From Paraburkholderia phosphatilytica (GTDB lineage: Bacteria > Pseudomonadota > Gammaproteobacteria > Burkholderiales > Burkholderiaceae), in assembly GCF_003443895.1 (NCBI RefSeq), contig NZ_QQOA01000019.1, positions 1-64,000 on the forward strand: a stretch of 64,000 nucleotides of DNA, in the 5' to 3' direction. Positions 1 through 9,457 of this stretch are shown piece after piece. The position numbers and the translations under genes were made by a program. The first letter of the stretch is position 1; every line of letters starts with the position of its first letter. Below the pieces are notes generated by a model, which saw only the letters and a program-made list of their open reading frames with translations, was not told the DNA's origin and did not search any database.

Positions 1-106
1 TTTGGCCATGTCCCTTTCGCAGTCGAAACAACGGAAAGGTTAACAGGAACGATCGAAAGTAAACAGCCCCAGGCATCATTTTGTTAAGGCTTCTAAAAGC
101 CGGCGG

Positions 107-910
107 TTAGCAGAGAATCGGCGTGGACAGCATTGCCGGATTGCCGCCCTTGATGGTCGTCATCGTGAAGCACTTCCACTGCGTGCCGATATAGCTGAAT
201 CGCCCCATGCCGATGCCAACATTGGTGAGGTAGCGATCCCAGCTGGAGTTTTGCGCAAGCCAGTAGTCGGCGCCCGTCGAAAGCATCAGGTGCTTGCCGA
301 CATCCCGTTCGCTTTGACCCGGCTCCGGCTCGATCCTGGCTTCGACCGCGACCAGCACGCCGCGTATGCTCCGCGGATCGATGCTGACCTTGCCGGCGGA
401 CGGCCAGAAATGAAACACCGCCGATGGCTTCGTTCGGACCACCGTATTGCCCGCGTCGTCGTGTGTGATCTCGGCTGCAGTGGCCAGGTTGTCCTTGTAG
501 TCCGGCCTGAACTGACCGCCATCCATCGAACTCGATTCCTGCACGAGCTCGAGCTTGCCGGATGCCGTCTCGACGTACGTACGCAGGTTGCGCAGCGCGA
601 CACGAAACCCAACCGGCGCGCTGCCGTCGGCGCGGAAAATCTGCCCCCAGCCGGTGATCGCGTGAAAATCCTTCGGCGGCCCGGCGCCATGCTCGACGAC
701 CGGTGTCAGACGCCAGCTGTATGAAGGCGGCACGCCATAGGGCACGGCAACATGCGGCAGATGCATCTGGCGCATCGCATCGCCGACCGTGGTGTGAAGT
801 GCCGTTTCGCCATCGTTCTGACCGGCCCATGCCGCCGCACAGAGACCGCCCACACACACGCACGCGCATGCCACGCTTCGGCGAATCAACCGGCTATGCT
901 TGCCTCTCAT
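107..910 (-). CDS. Secreted protein of unknown function at the end of the exopolysaccharide operon
   Basis: The 267-residue product starts with basic residues and a hydrophobic stretch (about residues 10-28), so it is probably exported. I do not recognise the mature part. It carries a segment reading TGWGQIFRADGS near residue 87 and an aromatic C-terminus. The chosen ATG has a GAGG ribosome-binding site six bases upstream. It lies 20 bp behind the GT4 gene on the same strand, so it is probably the last visible gene of the polysaccharide operon. That position suggests a role in polymer processing or export, but this is inferred from context only. Confidence 0.7.
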   Translation of the reverse strand: MRGKHSRLIRRSVACACVCVGGLCAAAWAGQNDGETALHTTVGDAMRQMHLPHVAVPYGVPPSYSWRLTPVVEHGAGPPKDFHAITGWGQIFRADGSAPVGFRVALRNLRTYVETASGKLELVQESSSMDGGQFRPDYKDNLATAAEITHDDAGNTVVRTKPSAVFHFWPSAGKVSIDPRSIRGVLVAVEARIEPEPGQSERDVGKHLMLSTGADYWLAQNSSWDRYLTNVGIGMGRFSYIGTQWKCFTMTTIKGGNPAMLSTPILC

Positions 911-930
911 CCGTCACCTCTTGCGATGGG

Positions 931-2139
931 CTAGCGGCCAACGAGCGACTCGTACACCGCGCTGATCCGCCGGTAGTGCACGCCTGCCGTAAATTGCTGT
1001 TCGGCCTTGAACCGCGCGGCCCGACCCATGACGTCCTGGCCGCGGCGGTCCCACAGCACGCGCGCAGCATCCCGCAACGCGTCGACATCGCCGGGCTCGA
1101 AAATGAGACCATCCTCGCCATCTTCGATCAGTTCGGGAATACCGCCAATGCGTGCACCGATCACCGGGCGGCCCAGTGCGAAACTTTCGAGTATCGACAT
1201 CGGGCAATTTTCATAGGCTTCGGCAGGCAGAATCGAGGCAACGGCCTGACCGACCAGCGAATAAAGCGCATCGCCATTCTTGAAGCCCAGGAATTCGATG
1301 TTCGGACACCTGGCCGCGAGCGCCTTCGCCTCGTCCAGATAGCTTCCCTCGCCAACCAGCACGAGCGGAATATCCGGCAACTGCGCAAAGGCCTCGATCA
1401 GCGTGCCGATACCCTTGGTCCGCTCGATGCGTCCAAAGTAAATGAAGTAACTTCCGGGTTCGGCGCGCGGCTCGAAGCGCTCGATGTCGATAAAATTCGG
1501 CACCACTTCGATCTTGCGCGAGTCGATGCCGTTTTCCGCCATCTTCGCGGCAAAGAAGCGGCTCACCGCCAGAAAGCGATCGATCGTGTCGACGCTACCC
1601 AGCCAGCGGGAAAGATACGACTCCGACATCGAAATCGCACTGCGCACATAAGAACCCCGATTGCATCGATACGCGAGTGCGCGCCAGTAGTCTTTTGCGT
1701 GGCACGCCTCGCACGGCTTGCCGCCGCGGCTGCACGTATAGACCGGACAGACGAGCTTGTAGTCGTGCACGGTCTGTACGACTGGAATCGCCTTGTCCTT
1801 GAGCACCGGCAGGATCGACGAGGTCAGCTTGCCGTAGTAGATGTGCAGATGCGCGATGTCGATGCGCTTTTGCGCGACCAGCCTGGTCAGGTTGTTCCGC
1901 GCCGCCACCGAGTAGTGATAGCGCAGCACGTCCATTGCCGACGGCGCATCGAAATTCGCGCCGCGCGGAAAGAACGGCGCCCATTCCGAAGGCTGGTCGC
2001 GTTCGCTCTTTGCACAGAACGGCACGACGTCATGCCCTTGCCGCGCGAGCAGGTCGCCAAGCGACAGAAAGTACCGGTCGGAGCCGCCTCGAACGAAATG
2101 ATTCTGCGAGACGTTCAGGACATTCAGTCGTGTGTTCAT
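931..2139 (-). CDS. Family 4 glycosyltransferase (GT-B fold)
   Basis: A 402-residue cytoplasmic glycosyltransferase expected to transfer a sugar from a nucleotide donor to a growing exopolysaccharide repeat unit. The N-terminal acceptor domain has the loop VRGGSDRYFLSLGDLLARQG. A cysteine-rich patch with CPVYTC and CEACHA (about residues 125-145) is common in this subfamily. The C-terminal donor domain shows YFGRIERTKGIGTLIEAF, then the E-x7-E motif in AYENCPMSILESFALG, then GIPELIEDGEDG. The length is normal for the family. It sits 33 bp downstream of the Wzy-like gene, as part of the leftward operon. Donor and acceptor cannot be read from sequence. Confidence 0.9.
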   Translation of the reverse strand: MNTRLNVLNVSQNHFVRGGSDRYFLSLGDLLARQGHDVVPFCAKSERDQPSEWAPFFPRGANFDAPSAMDVLRYHYSVAARNNLTRLVAQKRIDIAHLHIYYGKLTSSILPVLKDKAIPVVQTVHDYKLVCPVYTCSRGGKPCEACHAKDYWRALAYRCNRGSYVRSAISMSESYLSRWLGSVDTIDRFLAVSRFFAAKMAENGIDSRKIEVVPNFIDIERFEPRAEPGSYFIYFGRIERTKGIGTLIEAFAQLPDIPLVLVGEGSYLDEAKALAARCPNIEFLGFKNGDALYSLVGQAVASILPAEAYENCPMSILESFALGRPVIGARIGGIPELIEDGEDGLIFEPGDVDALRDAARVLWDRRGQDVMGRAARFKAEQQFTAGVHYRRISAVYESLVGR

Positions 2140-2172
2140 GACGTTCTCTTCACATCGCCTTCGCGGTCCGCT

Positions 2173-3438
2173 TCAGGATCGCCGCGCGCTGCTCACCATC
2201 GCGCCCGCCGTGAAGTAGAAGAACGACATCACGGGGAAGTTCGTCACCAGGTTTTCGGAGCAGAAATAGATGATCAGGAAGACCGCGGGTATGGAGATGA
2301 AGTACCCGCCCAGCCTGCGCATGATCGTGAGATTGAGCACGACAAAGCAGAGAAACATGCCCGGCCCCAGCTCGAAAATGAACCGCATATAGTCGCTATG
2401 CGGCACGAGCCTCATGTCGGTGAGCGCCTCGCTGCTTCCCACGCCGAGACCCAGCAACTGCTGGAGCGGCGACGCGTGCTGGTACAGCATGATCAGGTTG
2501 ACCCAGTGCTTCAGGCGGAAAATCAGCGAAATGTCGCTGGTGCCCGCGGCCATGTAGATGCGCCCGTAATCGAGTTTCGCGAGCCCCCAGAGGCCGCCCG
2601 ATTCGGCAAGCACGGCATTGAGCGAATGCCATGCGGACTGCGCGCGGTTAAGGATCTCCAGCTTGTCGCCGAGCGTCTCGTAGATCACCACCGGAATCGC
2701 GCCTGCAACCAGCATGCGCGCCACGTTCAAACCAAAATAGATGAAATAGAGCGCAATGGCGATGGCCACCAGCGCACCCAGCGTCTTGAACGCGAGCACG
2801 CAGACGACGAGGTAGCCCACGATCATCCAGCGCCGCACGCCGGCAAGAATCAAGGTCCACGAGCTGACCACCGCGAACGCGACCGCGTTGTTCCGGTTCG
2901 CAAAGATCGACAGCGGCTGTTCGTTGATGCCGTCTCCGCCGCCCACCCGATACAGATCGATCAGCGCCGTAAGCAAGGGCACCGCGACGAACAGCACCAC
3001 CAGCGCGAAGCTGGGGCGCTTTTCGAAGTAGCTGTCGTCCATCGTCTCGCCCGCGAAGTAGAACATGAAGAGCGAGAGGATCTTGATGCCTTCCACGAGT
3101 TGCGCGTGGTCTGCATTGAAGAGGAAATTCGCGGTGCCGAACAGGAGCACTAAGCACCCAAGGACACGGGCGCCATGCGTCAGATAGCCAATTCTCGTGG
3201 TCAGCAGGTACGCGATGCGCAAGACGAACACGAGCGCGCATGCGTTCGACAGCGCCTTGAGCGCTTCGCTATGCCCAGAGAAGGCCCAGACGAGCAGGAC
3301 GACGACGTAGCCGAACTCCCATCGCAACAGCGACTGGCTCGAAAACGTGCCGGCGGTGCGTCGCACGGCCGGCGCGTTCGCGTCGATCAGGCTCACCTCG
3401 CTTGCCAGTGTCTCGGGACCTTCCAGGCTGCTAGACAT
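2173..3438 (-). CDS. O-antigen polymerase/Wzy-like multi-pass membrane protein
   Basis: A very hydrophobic protein of about 421 residues with roughly ten to twelve predicted membrane segments and a large loop in the C-terminal half, the usual layout of Wzy and O-antigen ligase proteins. A longer reading frame exists upstream, but the ATG at 3438 overlaps the stop of the kinase gene by eight bases (ATGTCTAG), the pattern of translational coupling, so I chose it. In a Wzy-dependent pathway it would polymerise lipid-linked repeat units at the periplasmic face, working with the adjacent Wzc-like kinase. No flippase gene lies in the window. Polymerase versus ligase cannot be settled from sequence alone. 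Confidence 0.8.
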   Translation of the reverse strand: MSSSLEGPETLASEVSLIDANAPAVRRTAGTFSSQSLLRWEFGYVVVLLVWAFSGHSEALKALSNACALVFVLRIAYLLTTRIGYLTHGARVLGCLVLLFGTANFLFNADHAQLVEGIKILSLFMFYFAGETMDDSYFEKRPSFALVVLFVAVPLLTALIDLYRVGGGDGINEQPLSIFANRNNAVAFAVVSSWTLILAGVRRWMIVGYLVVCVLAFKTLGALVAIAIALYFIYFGLNVARMLVAGAIPVVIYETLGDKLEILNRAQSAWHSLNAVLAESGGLWGLAKLDYGRIYMAAGTSDISLIFRLKHWVNLIMLYQHASPLQQLLGLGVGSSEALTDMRLVPHSDYMRFIFELGPGMFLCFVVLNLTIMRRLGGYFISIPAVFLIIYFCSENLVTNFPVMSFFYFTAGAMVSSARRS

Positions 3439-5665
3439 CGTAGTGGCTTGCGACATAGGCATGCGTGCCATACCGCCTCGCCATTTCATAGCGGCTGCTG
3501 CGCACCTTCACGCTGTTCAGCACGATCCCCTTGATGCGCGCGCCCGCCTGTCCGAGCCGCTTGAGCGACGCGTCGATCTCGCCCGGCAAGGTCTCGCCGA
3601 AGCGCGCGACGAGAATCACCGAACCCGCATACGGCGCGATCACCGCGGCATCGGACACCGCGAGCACCGCCGGCGCATCGATCAGCACGACGTCATAGCA
3701 CTCCGACGCGTCCCGAATGCACGCGGCGAAGCGCTCGGACATCAGCAGTTCCGCCGCGCCCGCGGGATAGCTGCCCGTTTGCAGCAGGTCGAGGCCAGGC
3801 GCGACGTTTTGCACCAGCACTTCGTCGACGCTAGCAACGCCTTGAAGAATCTCGCTAAGACCGCGCCCTTTAGGTGCGCCCAGATAGCGCCAAAGCGCCC
3901 CTTTGCGCAGATCGGCATCGACGAGCAGCACGCGCTTGTCACCGGCGGCCAGCAAGGTGGCCAGATTGGCCGTGAGAAACGACTTGCCGATGCCGGGAAG
4001 CGGTCCCGCCAGCATGATCACGTTGTTCGATGCGCCCAGCAGATCCACCTGCAGCGCCGAGCGCAGCATGCGCATGCCTTCGACGGCGGGGTCGCGCGAA
4101 TAGCACAGTGCGAGCGGCAGTTGCTGCGGCACGCCGGTCTCCGCGCGGGTCATGATTTCCTGCTGGCGTTCGCTCAAGGGCACCGTCGCGTACACGCTCA
4201 AGCCGGTGGCCGCTTCGATCGCATCCGTATCGGTCACGCCCTTGCGCAAGCGGTCGTAAACAGTCGCGATCGCACCGCCGAGCATCGCTCCCGCCAGCAG
4301 CGAACCGAGCATGATGATCAGCTTCATCGGCTTGACCGGTTTGACCGGAACTACCGCCGGATCCACGATTTCCGCGGTGCCCGTCTTGCCCGCGCTCACC
4401 AGTTGCAGTTCCTCCACGTACTTGCGCATGGCCTGCACGAGATCGGCGTTGACGTTGGCATCGCGCTTCAGCTGCAGCGCGCCCTGCTCCGTCTGAGGCA
4501 ATGCATGCACCCGTTGCTTGAGACGGTCGATCTCGTGCTGCGTCGTCTGCATCTGCTGATCGATCGCGACGACCTTCGGGTTGGTATTGGCCAGCGTCGC
4601 GCCGAGCTCCTGACGCGATCGCTTGAGCGTCAGCATGGTCGCCTGATTCTCGGCGATCTGGTTAAGCAGCAGCCGCTCTTCCTCGGACGGATCGAGCAGG
4701 CCGCCGGAGCCGCGATAGTTGTTGTACGCCGCTTCCGAATGCGTGGTCTGACTCTCCAGCTCGGGGATCGTCTGGCGGATATGCGCGAGCGCGTCTTCCG
4801 CGATCCGCGCCTTGCGCTCCTTGTTCCAGCGCACATACAGATCGGAGATGTCGGTGATGGTTGCCGCCAGTACCGTCGGGTCGACGCCCTGCAGCGACAA
4901 TTTGATGACATTCGTTTTGGTGCCGGCCTCGGCGATCTTCAGCTTCTTCTGCAGTTCCTCGACCACCAGCGGCTCGCTCTTGCGCACCACGATGAACTGG
5001 CTGTCGGGATTGCCGTTGATCAGGTCGACACGGATGGTGATGGGTCCGCCCGCGGTGTCGAAGGTTTCCGTCGCGCCGGTATGCCCTTCACGCGGCGCTG
5101 CAAGACCCGGTCCGTCCAGTTCGTAACGGCCATTGGCAACTGCACGTATCGTGTATTTCTTGCGTTCGTAGCGCGCGGGCACGTCGAACGCGCCCATCTC
5201 GATGCGCTCGGTGCCCCACACGAAGCCGCCCATACCGAAGAGGCCCGGCGTCGACAGGCTGTCGCTGTACCGGGCGATCATCGCGCCGATCAGCGGAAAA
5301 TAGTCGGGCGTCGCGTCGATGAAAAGCTTCTGGTTCGCGACCGCTTCGGACACGATACGGCGCGAGCCCAGTACCTGAATTTCGCTATCCGCGGTGCTGG
5401 TATCCGTGAACGACGGCGCGACGTAGTAGTTCAGCGAATCGGCAGCCGTCGGCTGCGACAGACCGGAATCGCTGACCTTGATGAGGGCATTGGCTTCGTA
5501 CACGGGCGGCGCCAGAAACGCGTAGCCGCACCCGAGCGCGAACACGGCGGCGGTCGTCACCGCGACCATTTTCTTGTGATCGAGCAGCGAATCCACAACG
5601 GCCAGATAGTCGAATCCGATATCCATCGGCCGATGCTTTTCCAGCGCCAATTCTCTTGGCTTCAT
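3431..5665 (-). CDS. Polysaccharide co-polymerase / tyrosine autokinase (Wzc/BceF type)
   Basis: About 744 residues from the ATG at 5665, the usual length of proteobacterial BY-kinases. The order is a short cytoplasmic tail, a membrane segment near residue 33-53, a Wzz-type periplasmic domain with a long coiled coil (about 280-400), a second membrane segment near 448, then the kinase. The kinase shows Walker A in GPLPGIGKS (about 557), Walker A' in LLVDADLRKG and Walker B in VVLIDAPAVL. The last residues hold a tyrosine cluster (RYEMARRYGTHAY, then SHYDV), the autophosphorylation tail. It controls chain length and export of the polymer. Upstream is a 202 bp gap to the deacetylase gene; downstream it overlaps the polymerase gene. 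Confidence 0.93.
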   Translation of the reverse strand: MKPRELALEKHRPMDIGFDYLAVVDSLLDHKKMVAVTTAAVFALGCGYAFLAPPVYEANALIKVSDSGLSQPTAADSLNYYVAPSFTDTSTADSEIQVLGSRRIVSEAVANQKLFIDATPDYFPLIGAMIARYSDSLSTPGLFGMGGFVWGTERIEMGAFDVPARYERKKYTIRAVANGRYELDGPGLAAPREGHTGATETFDTAGGPITIRVDLINGNPDSQFIVVRKSEPLVVEELQKKLKIAEAGTKTNVIKLSLQGVDPTVLAATITDISDLYVRWNKERKARIAEDALAHIRQTIPELESQTTHSEAAYNNYRGSGGLLDPSEEERLLLNQIAENQATMLTLKRSRQELGATLANTNPKVVAIDQQMQTTQHEIDRLKQRVHALPQTEQGALQLKRDANVNADLVQAMRKYVEELQLVSAGKTGTAEIVDPAVVPVKPVKPMKLIIMLGSLLAGAMLGGAIATVYDRLRKGVTDTDAIEAATGLSVYATVPLSERQQEIMTRAETGVPQQLPLALCYSRDPAVEGMRMLRSALQVDLLGASNNVIMLAGPLPGIGKSFLTANLATLLAAGDKRVLLVDADLRKGALWRYLGAPKGRGLSEILQGVASVDEVLVQNVAPGLDLLQTGSYPAGAAELLMSERFAACIRDASECYDVVLIDAPAVLAVSDAAVIAPYAGSVILVARFGETLPGEIDASLKRLGQAGARIKGIVLNSVKVRSSRYEMARRYGTHAYVASHYDV

Positions 5666-5867
5666 GCGAACCCCATCAGAAGATTGCGCGAGCCTGCTGT
5701 CCGGTTCCGGCTGGAAACGACGTACGGTGCCTGTCGCCAGACGGCGATTGGCCCGGTCGCCGCTCAAGCCCGGTTTCTGTACCCTGTACTGGTCGTTACT
5801 CTAGCTTCCGCTTCTGCAACCCAGTGCGCGACAGAACACATTACTCAGCGGAAGTGCAGCGCGGCCT

Positions 5868-6746
5868 TTAAAACTGCGGGAAGCGTCCACGCAGTCCGCC
5901 GCCCGCGCGCCAATACGCGATCAGGCGCGGGATGCCGGTCAGTTGCAGCGCGAACCAGCGAACCGGCGCGTGATCGCTGATGATCAACGTGCGCAGGCGA
6001 AAAGGATCCGTGTGCATGTCATTCCAGCCCACATCGCAGGTACGTGCAGTTTTGTAGCCCGCGGCCTTCACGTATTCGAGTTCGCGTGTTCCGTAGTTGC
6101 CGTTGGGGTAGGCAAAGTGTTCGCAGCTGCCCACCAGCTCCGCGATTTCCCGTTTCGAACGGCGGATTTCGTCGCCGCATTCGTCGTCGCTGCAGCGCGT
6201 GAGAATCGGGTGGAAGCACGTGTGCGACTGGAAATCGACCTGCACGCGCATCGCGTCGATCTGCTCGAACGTGAGGCCGGTTGCACGATCGTCGACATCC
6301 TGATGAAAGCCGAGCACCTCGAGTTCCGCGAGGCGCTGGTCGTTCGTCTCGCGCTTAAGGCGCTCGATTCCGGCGTGCTCCGCGCCCGGGTACAGCCACC
6401 AGTGCGTGCGCGGGCGGCCTACGATGCGGCTGCAGAGAAAGATCGTCGGACGCACGCCGTGCTTGACGAAAATGGGCAGCAGTTGCGCGTTGCCCGCGTG
6501 TCCATCGTCCAGCGTGATGACGGCGCGCGGACGCCCGTTGCCAGGTTTGTGCAGATCTTCCAGCGGGATCAGATCACAGATGGTCTTCAAATACGCGAGA
6601 TGCGCATCGAGCGTCTGCGGATCGGGGTCGTGATAGAGCAGGATGGCGACGCGGTCGCGCCACAACAGCGCACGCGTGGCATACACAATGCCGGACGCGA
6701 TGGCGACACGGGCAAGCATGTCCTTCAACAGCGTCTTGTGGTCCAT
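5868..6746 (-). CDS. Polysaccharide deacetylase (NodB/CE4 family)
   Basis: A 292-residue CE4-family enzyme expected to remove N- or O-acetyl groups from a polysaccharide. Key motifs are LLYHD (36-40), the metal and catalytic motif TLDDG (78-82), SHTCFHP (174-180) with the two histidine ligands, and FAYPNGNYG (211-219). An amphipathic or hydrophobic N-terminus (about 12-27) may anchor it in the membrane. GGAGG lies five bases before the ATG. It is the first gene of the leftward polysaccharide block, and the 178 bp in front of it should hold a promoter, though I see no convincing -35/-10 pair. Confidence 0.88.
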   Translation of the reverse strand: MDHKTLLKDMLARVAIASGIVYATRALLWRDRVAILLYHDPDPQTLDAHLAYLKTICDLIPLEDLHKPGNGRPRAVITLDDGHAGNAQLLPIFVKHGVRPTIFLCSRIVGRPRTHWWLYPGAEHAGIERLKRETNDQRLAELEVLGFHQDVDDRATGLTFEQIDAMRVQVDFQSHTCFHPILTRCSDDECGDEIRRSKREIAELVGSCEHFAYPNGNYGTRELEYVKAAGYKTARTCDVGWNDMHTDPFRLRTLIISDHAPVRWFALQLTGIPRLIAYWRAGGGLRGRFPQF

Positions 6747-6924
6747 CGCCGCCTCCGTGCTGACCGGGGAACATACGGCGATTCATGCTATGTGCGGGCG
6801 TGCGCATGCGCTGTGCGTTGGCGCACGTTGTCGGGGAAAGGGATACTGGGTGTGGGGAGTTGACGTCTTGCGTAGAAGGGCGATCTTCAGCGTTTCGCTT
6901 CCATGCCGCGCACTCGTCGCGGCT

Positions 6925-7791
6925 TCACTCTGCGAGTGGCGCGGCGATCTCTTCGCGATAAGCGAGCATCTGCCGGTTGCGAACCCAGGGCCACCGCAAT
7001 GCCTGCAACAGCGTGCGTGGCGCCTCGCCCGAACTTAACCCGACATCGACGAACTCATCCGCTCCGAGCCGGCGGTGGGTACCGAACAGCACGTCCCAGA
7101 GCGGCAGCAGGTCGCAGAAATTTCGGTTGTAGTCGCGCTCGTGCCGCGAGTGATGCAGCCGATGATATTGCGGATAACTGAAGAGCAGCGTGATACGACG
7201 TGGCGCGTAGCGCAGGTTCAGATGCGCGACGTGGTGATTGACGAGGAACACGATCCCGACCGTCGTGCTGACGCTCGGCGGCACTTTGAACAGGATGCCG
7301 ACGAACGGATACATGAACATCGCCTTCAGCATCGGTTCGAGCCAGTAGTGGCGGTAGGTGAGCGTGACGTCGTAGTGCTCGGCGCTGTGATGCAGTTCGT
7401 GCATCTTCCACAGGAACGAGAAGCGGTGCTGAGCGCGGTGGAACAGATATTCGAGCAGATCGGTGAAGACGAGCACGGTGACGAATGCAGCCACCCAACC
7501 GATGGCGCCCCGGCCAAAGGCGATCCATCCCGCGCCGAGCGCATGCGTGAGGATCAGCGGAACGCTGATCAGCAACGGCCGCGCGGCCGCCACGAGCACC
7601 AGCATCGCAAACGTATAGCGCAGGTTGAACCACTGGTGCCGTTGCGCCACCGGCCGTGCATGCGGAACAAAGCGCTCGACCGCGATCGCCGTCGTCAGCA
7701 TCACGCCCACGAACAGCAAGGATGCCGTCATGCTGGTTCCGATGTCGCGGAGCGCATCCCACAGCGCGGAGCTTGTCGGCCAGACATTCAT
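6925..7791 (-). CDS. Sterol desaturase / fatty acid hydroxylase superfamily membrane protein
   Basis: About 288 residues from the ATG at 7791, which has GGAG seven bases upstream; a longer in-frame start at 7869 lacks such a site. Three histidine clusters mark the di-iron integral-membrane oxygenase family: HRAQH (about 118), HELHHS (about 130) and YHRLHHSRHERD (about 208). Four or five membrane segments surround them. Members hydroxylate or desaturate sterols, fatty acids or carotenoids in the membrane; the substrate here is unknown. It reads in the same direction as the polysaccharide operon but is separated by 178 bp, so co-transcription is uncertain. Confidence 0.88.
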   Translation of the reverse strand: MNVWPTSSALWDALRDIGTSMTASLLFVGVMLTTAIAVERFVPHARPVAQRHQWFNLRYTFAMLVLVAAARPLLISVPLILTHALGAGWIAFGRGAIGWVAAFVTVLVFTDLLEYLFHRAQHRFSFLWKMHELHHSAEHYDVTLTYRHYWLEPMLKAMFMYPFVGILFKVPPSVSTTVGIVFLVNHHVAHLNLRYAPRRITLLFSYPQYHRLHHSRHERDYNRNFCDLLPLWDVLFGTHRRLGADEFVDVGLSSGEAPRTLLQALRWPWVRNRQMLAYREEIAAPLAE

Positions 7792-7996
7792 GCCCGTACT
7801 CCACATTCGTGTATATCGCCCATATAACGGCAAGCCCGCACTGCCGCTTGAGCAATTGATCGCGACCACGCGCCACGCGGTGAGGAGCCGCCAACGATGA
7901 GCGCATTTTCCGGAATCTCGGGAAAACCCCTCCCGGAATTCTCGTTGCCATCGTTAAAGTGCGCCGGCGCGCTGCCGTTAAACCTTACACCGCCTT

Positions 7997-8034
7997 TGTG
8001 TGTCGTGTTTCCAGGTTGCGTGGTGCGACACACA
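7997..8034 (+). promoter_or_regulatory. Inverted repeat in the leader of the orphan flp gene
   Basis: TGTGTGTCG at 7997-8005 is repeated in reverse complement as CGACACACA at 8026-8034, with a 20-base spacer. It ends 29 bases before the pilin ATG. It could be a mRNA hairpin or an operator; sequence does not decide between them. Confidence 0.4.
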
Positions 8035-8063
8035 CACCGGACTCCAGACACGGAACCCACATC

Positions 8064-8240
8064 ATGCGTGCCTTCATCACTTCAATCTGCTTCGACGAAC
8101 GCGGTATTTCCGCCATGGAATACGCGCTCATGGCCGGCTTCGTTGCCGTTGCACTCACCGGAATCGGCGTAGCGTTTGGAACCAACGTTTCCTCGCTGTT
8201 TGCGACGATGTGGACGCATATCTTCGCGTCCGCCTCCTGA
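8064..8240 (+). CDS. flp: Flp/Fap-type IVb pilin, orphan copy
   Basis: A 58-residue prepilin. A short positively charged leader ends in DERG, followed by ISAMEYALMAG: cleavage after Gly leaves Glu at +5 and Tyr at +6, the hallmark of Flp pilins. The rest is a single hydrophobic helix ending in a polar tail. It is about 29 kb away from the Tad secretion operon and sits alone between a sterol-desaturase gene and a sulfotransferase gene. It shares the DERG-SAMEYA core with the pilin at 37348-37527 but differs in the C-terminal tail, so it is either an alternative major pilin or a minor subunit. Confidence 0.92.
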   Translation: MRAFITSICFDERGISAMEYALMAGFVAVALTGIGVAFGTNVSSLFATMWTHIFASAS

Positions 8241-8609
8241 CTCGCGCACTTCCCTTCCGCCGGCCGCATCTATGCGATGCTGGCAGCCTCACCTTCCGGC
8301 GTGGGCCTGCTCTCGAAGCACTCGCAAACGTTAGCGGCATCCGTGGCAACACTGCTCCTGAGCGTTTTGCGCGCGAGCGCTGACACGCACCAGCCGGTCA
8401 CGCAGCCCGCGGCACCGCCATCCGGCATATTACAAACCGCTTGACGCAGATATGCGTCCTCGCGCGGCGCAGTTCCACAGCGCGAATCCGCACGTCCCAC
8501 GCTGAACTGCCTCCCGCAAACCGCAATTCTGTTCTCGCACAACCGACGTTACGGCACCGCCTGACCCGCGTGTATGCTCGACACGAGATCGATCATCGGG
8601 AGCGCGGCA
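8241..8609. other. Intergenic region with no recognised gene
   Basis: These 369 bases between the orphan pilin and the sulfotransferase gene contain no convincing coding frame. TGTATGCT at about 8570-8577 resembles an extended -10 element about 30 bases before the sulfotransferase start, with only a weak TTACGG upstream. I see no strong terminator behind the pilin gene. Confidence 0.4.
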
Positions 8610-9407
8610 ATGGAATCCTTTCCGCTGTTCATCGTCGGTGCGCCGCGCTCGGGCACGACGTTCCTGTGCTCGCTGCTGAACACGCATCCGCTGATCGACC
8701 TGACCAACGAGTGCCGCGTCTTCGTGCTGCTCAAGCAGATGCTCGAAGTCGACGCCAGGCGCCCGGACGTGGTGGGCGCACGCTATCGGGAACAGGTGGA
8801 AGCGTTCGGCCGGCGCTCGCTCGGATCCTGGGTCGAGCGGTTCTATCGCGAAGAGCTCGGCATGCGCGCGCCGATCTGGGGCGACAAGCATCCCGCGTAT
8901 GGCGACCCAACGGTGCTGTCGGGCCGCGCGGCTTCGGTGGAGCGCGAGCCGCGCTCGGGTTCGTGCCTGCGGCTGATTCGCGAAACGCTGCCCAGCGCGC
9001 GCTTCATTCATATCCATCGCGATCCGGGGCACGTCGCGAACTCGCTGCTGCGCAAACGCTGGGCGCCGACGGTCGAGGATGGCGTGCGGATCTGGGGGCA
9101 ATATGTCGACGAGATCATCGGCTTCTTCGACGAGTTGCCGGCGTCGCATACGCTAACGCTTTCATATCGCAATCTCGTCGAAGATGGCTCGACTACGGTG
9201 GCGAGTATCGGGCGTTTTCTCGGGCTCGACGACGTCGCGCCGATCGGCGACTTCCTCGCATCGCAACGTCACGCGCCCACGCCGTTCAGCGATCCGGTGA
9301 CGGACATCGCCGACCTGTATCTCGTGCCGACCGGGCACACGCGAGACGATGCGCTGCTCGCGCTGGCGGGCAAAGGCGCGGCCGATCTCGGCTACGCGGT
9401 CGCGTAA
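8610..9407 (+). CDS. PAPS-dependent sulfotransferase family protein
   Basis: A 265-residue protein of the P-loop sulfotransferase family (Sulfotransfer_1/3). The 5'-phosphosulfate loop is GAPRSGTTFL near residue 10, and the 3'-phosphate-binding segment is HIHRDPGHVANS near 134. The ATG at 8610 follows GGGAG by seven bases and is preferred to an earlier in-frame ATG. Such enzymes transfer sulfate from PAPS to sugars, lipids or proteins. Its place beside polysaccharide genes suggests a glycan or lipid acceptor, but this is inference. Confidence 0.85.
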   Translation: MESFPLFIVGAPRSGTTFLCSLLNTHPLIDLTNECRVFVLLKQMLEVDARRPDVVGARYREQVEAFGRRSLGSWVERFYREELGMRAPIWGDKHPAYGDPTVLSGRAASVEREPRSGSCLRLIRETLPSARFIHIHRDPGHVANSLLRKRWAPTVEDGVRIWGQYVDEIIGFFDELPASHTLTLSYRNLVEDGSTTVASIGRFLGLDDVAPIGDFLASQRHAPTPFSDPVTDIADLYLVPTGHTRDDALLALAGKGAADLGYAVA

Positions 9408-9417
9408 CCCTGAATAA

Positions 9418-9445
9418 CCGCGGCGGCACGCAATGCGCGCCGCGG
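9418..9445 (+). terminator. Possible hairpin terminator between converging genes
   Basis: CCGCGGCG (9418-9425) pairs with CGCCGCGG (9438-9445) across a 12-base loop. It lies between the sulfotransferase stop and the converging spherulin-like gene. There is no T-run, so it is only a weak intrinsic terminator candidate. Confidence 0.4.
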
Positions 9446-9457
9446 CAATCCACGCCG

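Noticed and set aside
1-9. ATG on the minus strand at positions 7-9, possibly the start of the next gene of the operon
   Set aside because: Only three codons are visible and the AAAGG stretch is too close to the ATG for a good ribosome-binding site.
703-5980. Very long open frames on the plus strand (for example 703-3153 and 3347-5980)
   Set aside because: They are antisense to the polysaccharide genes, rich in Arg/His/Ala with no domains, and arise from the GC-biased third position of the real genes.
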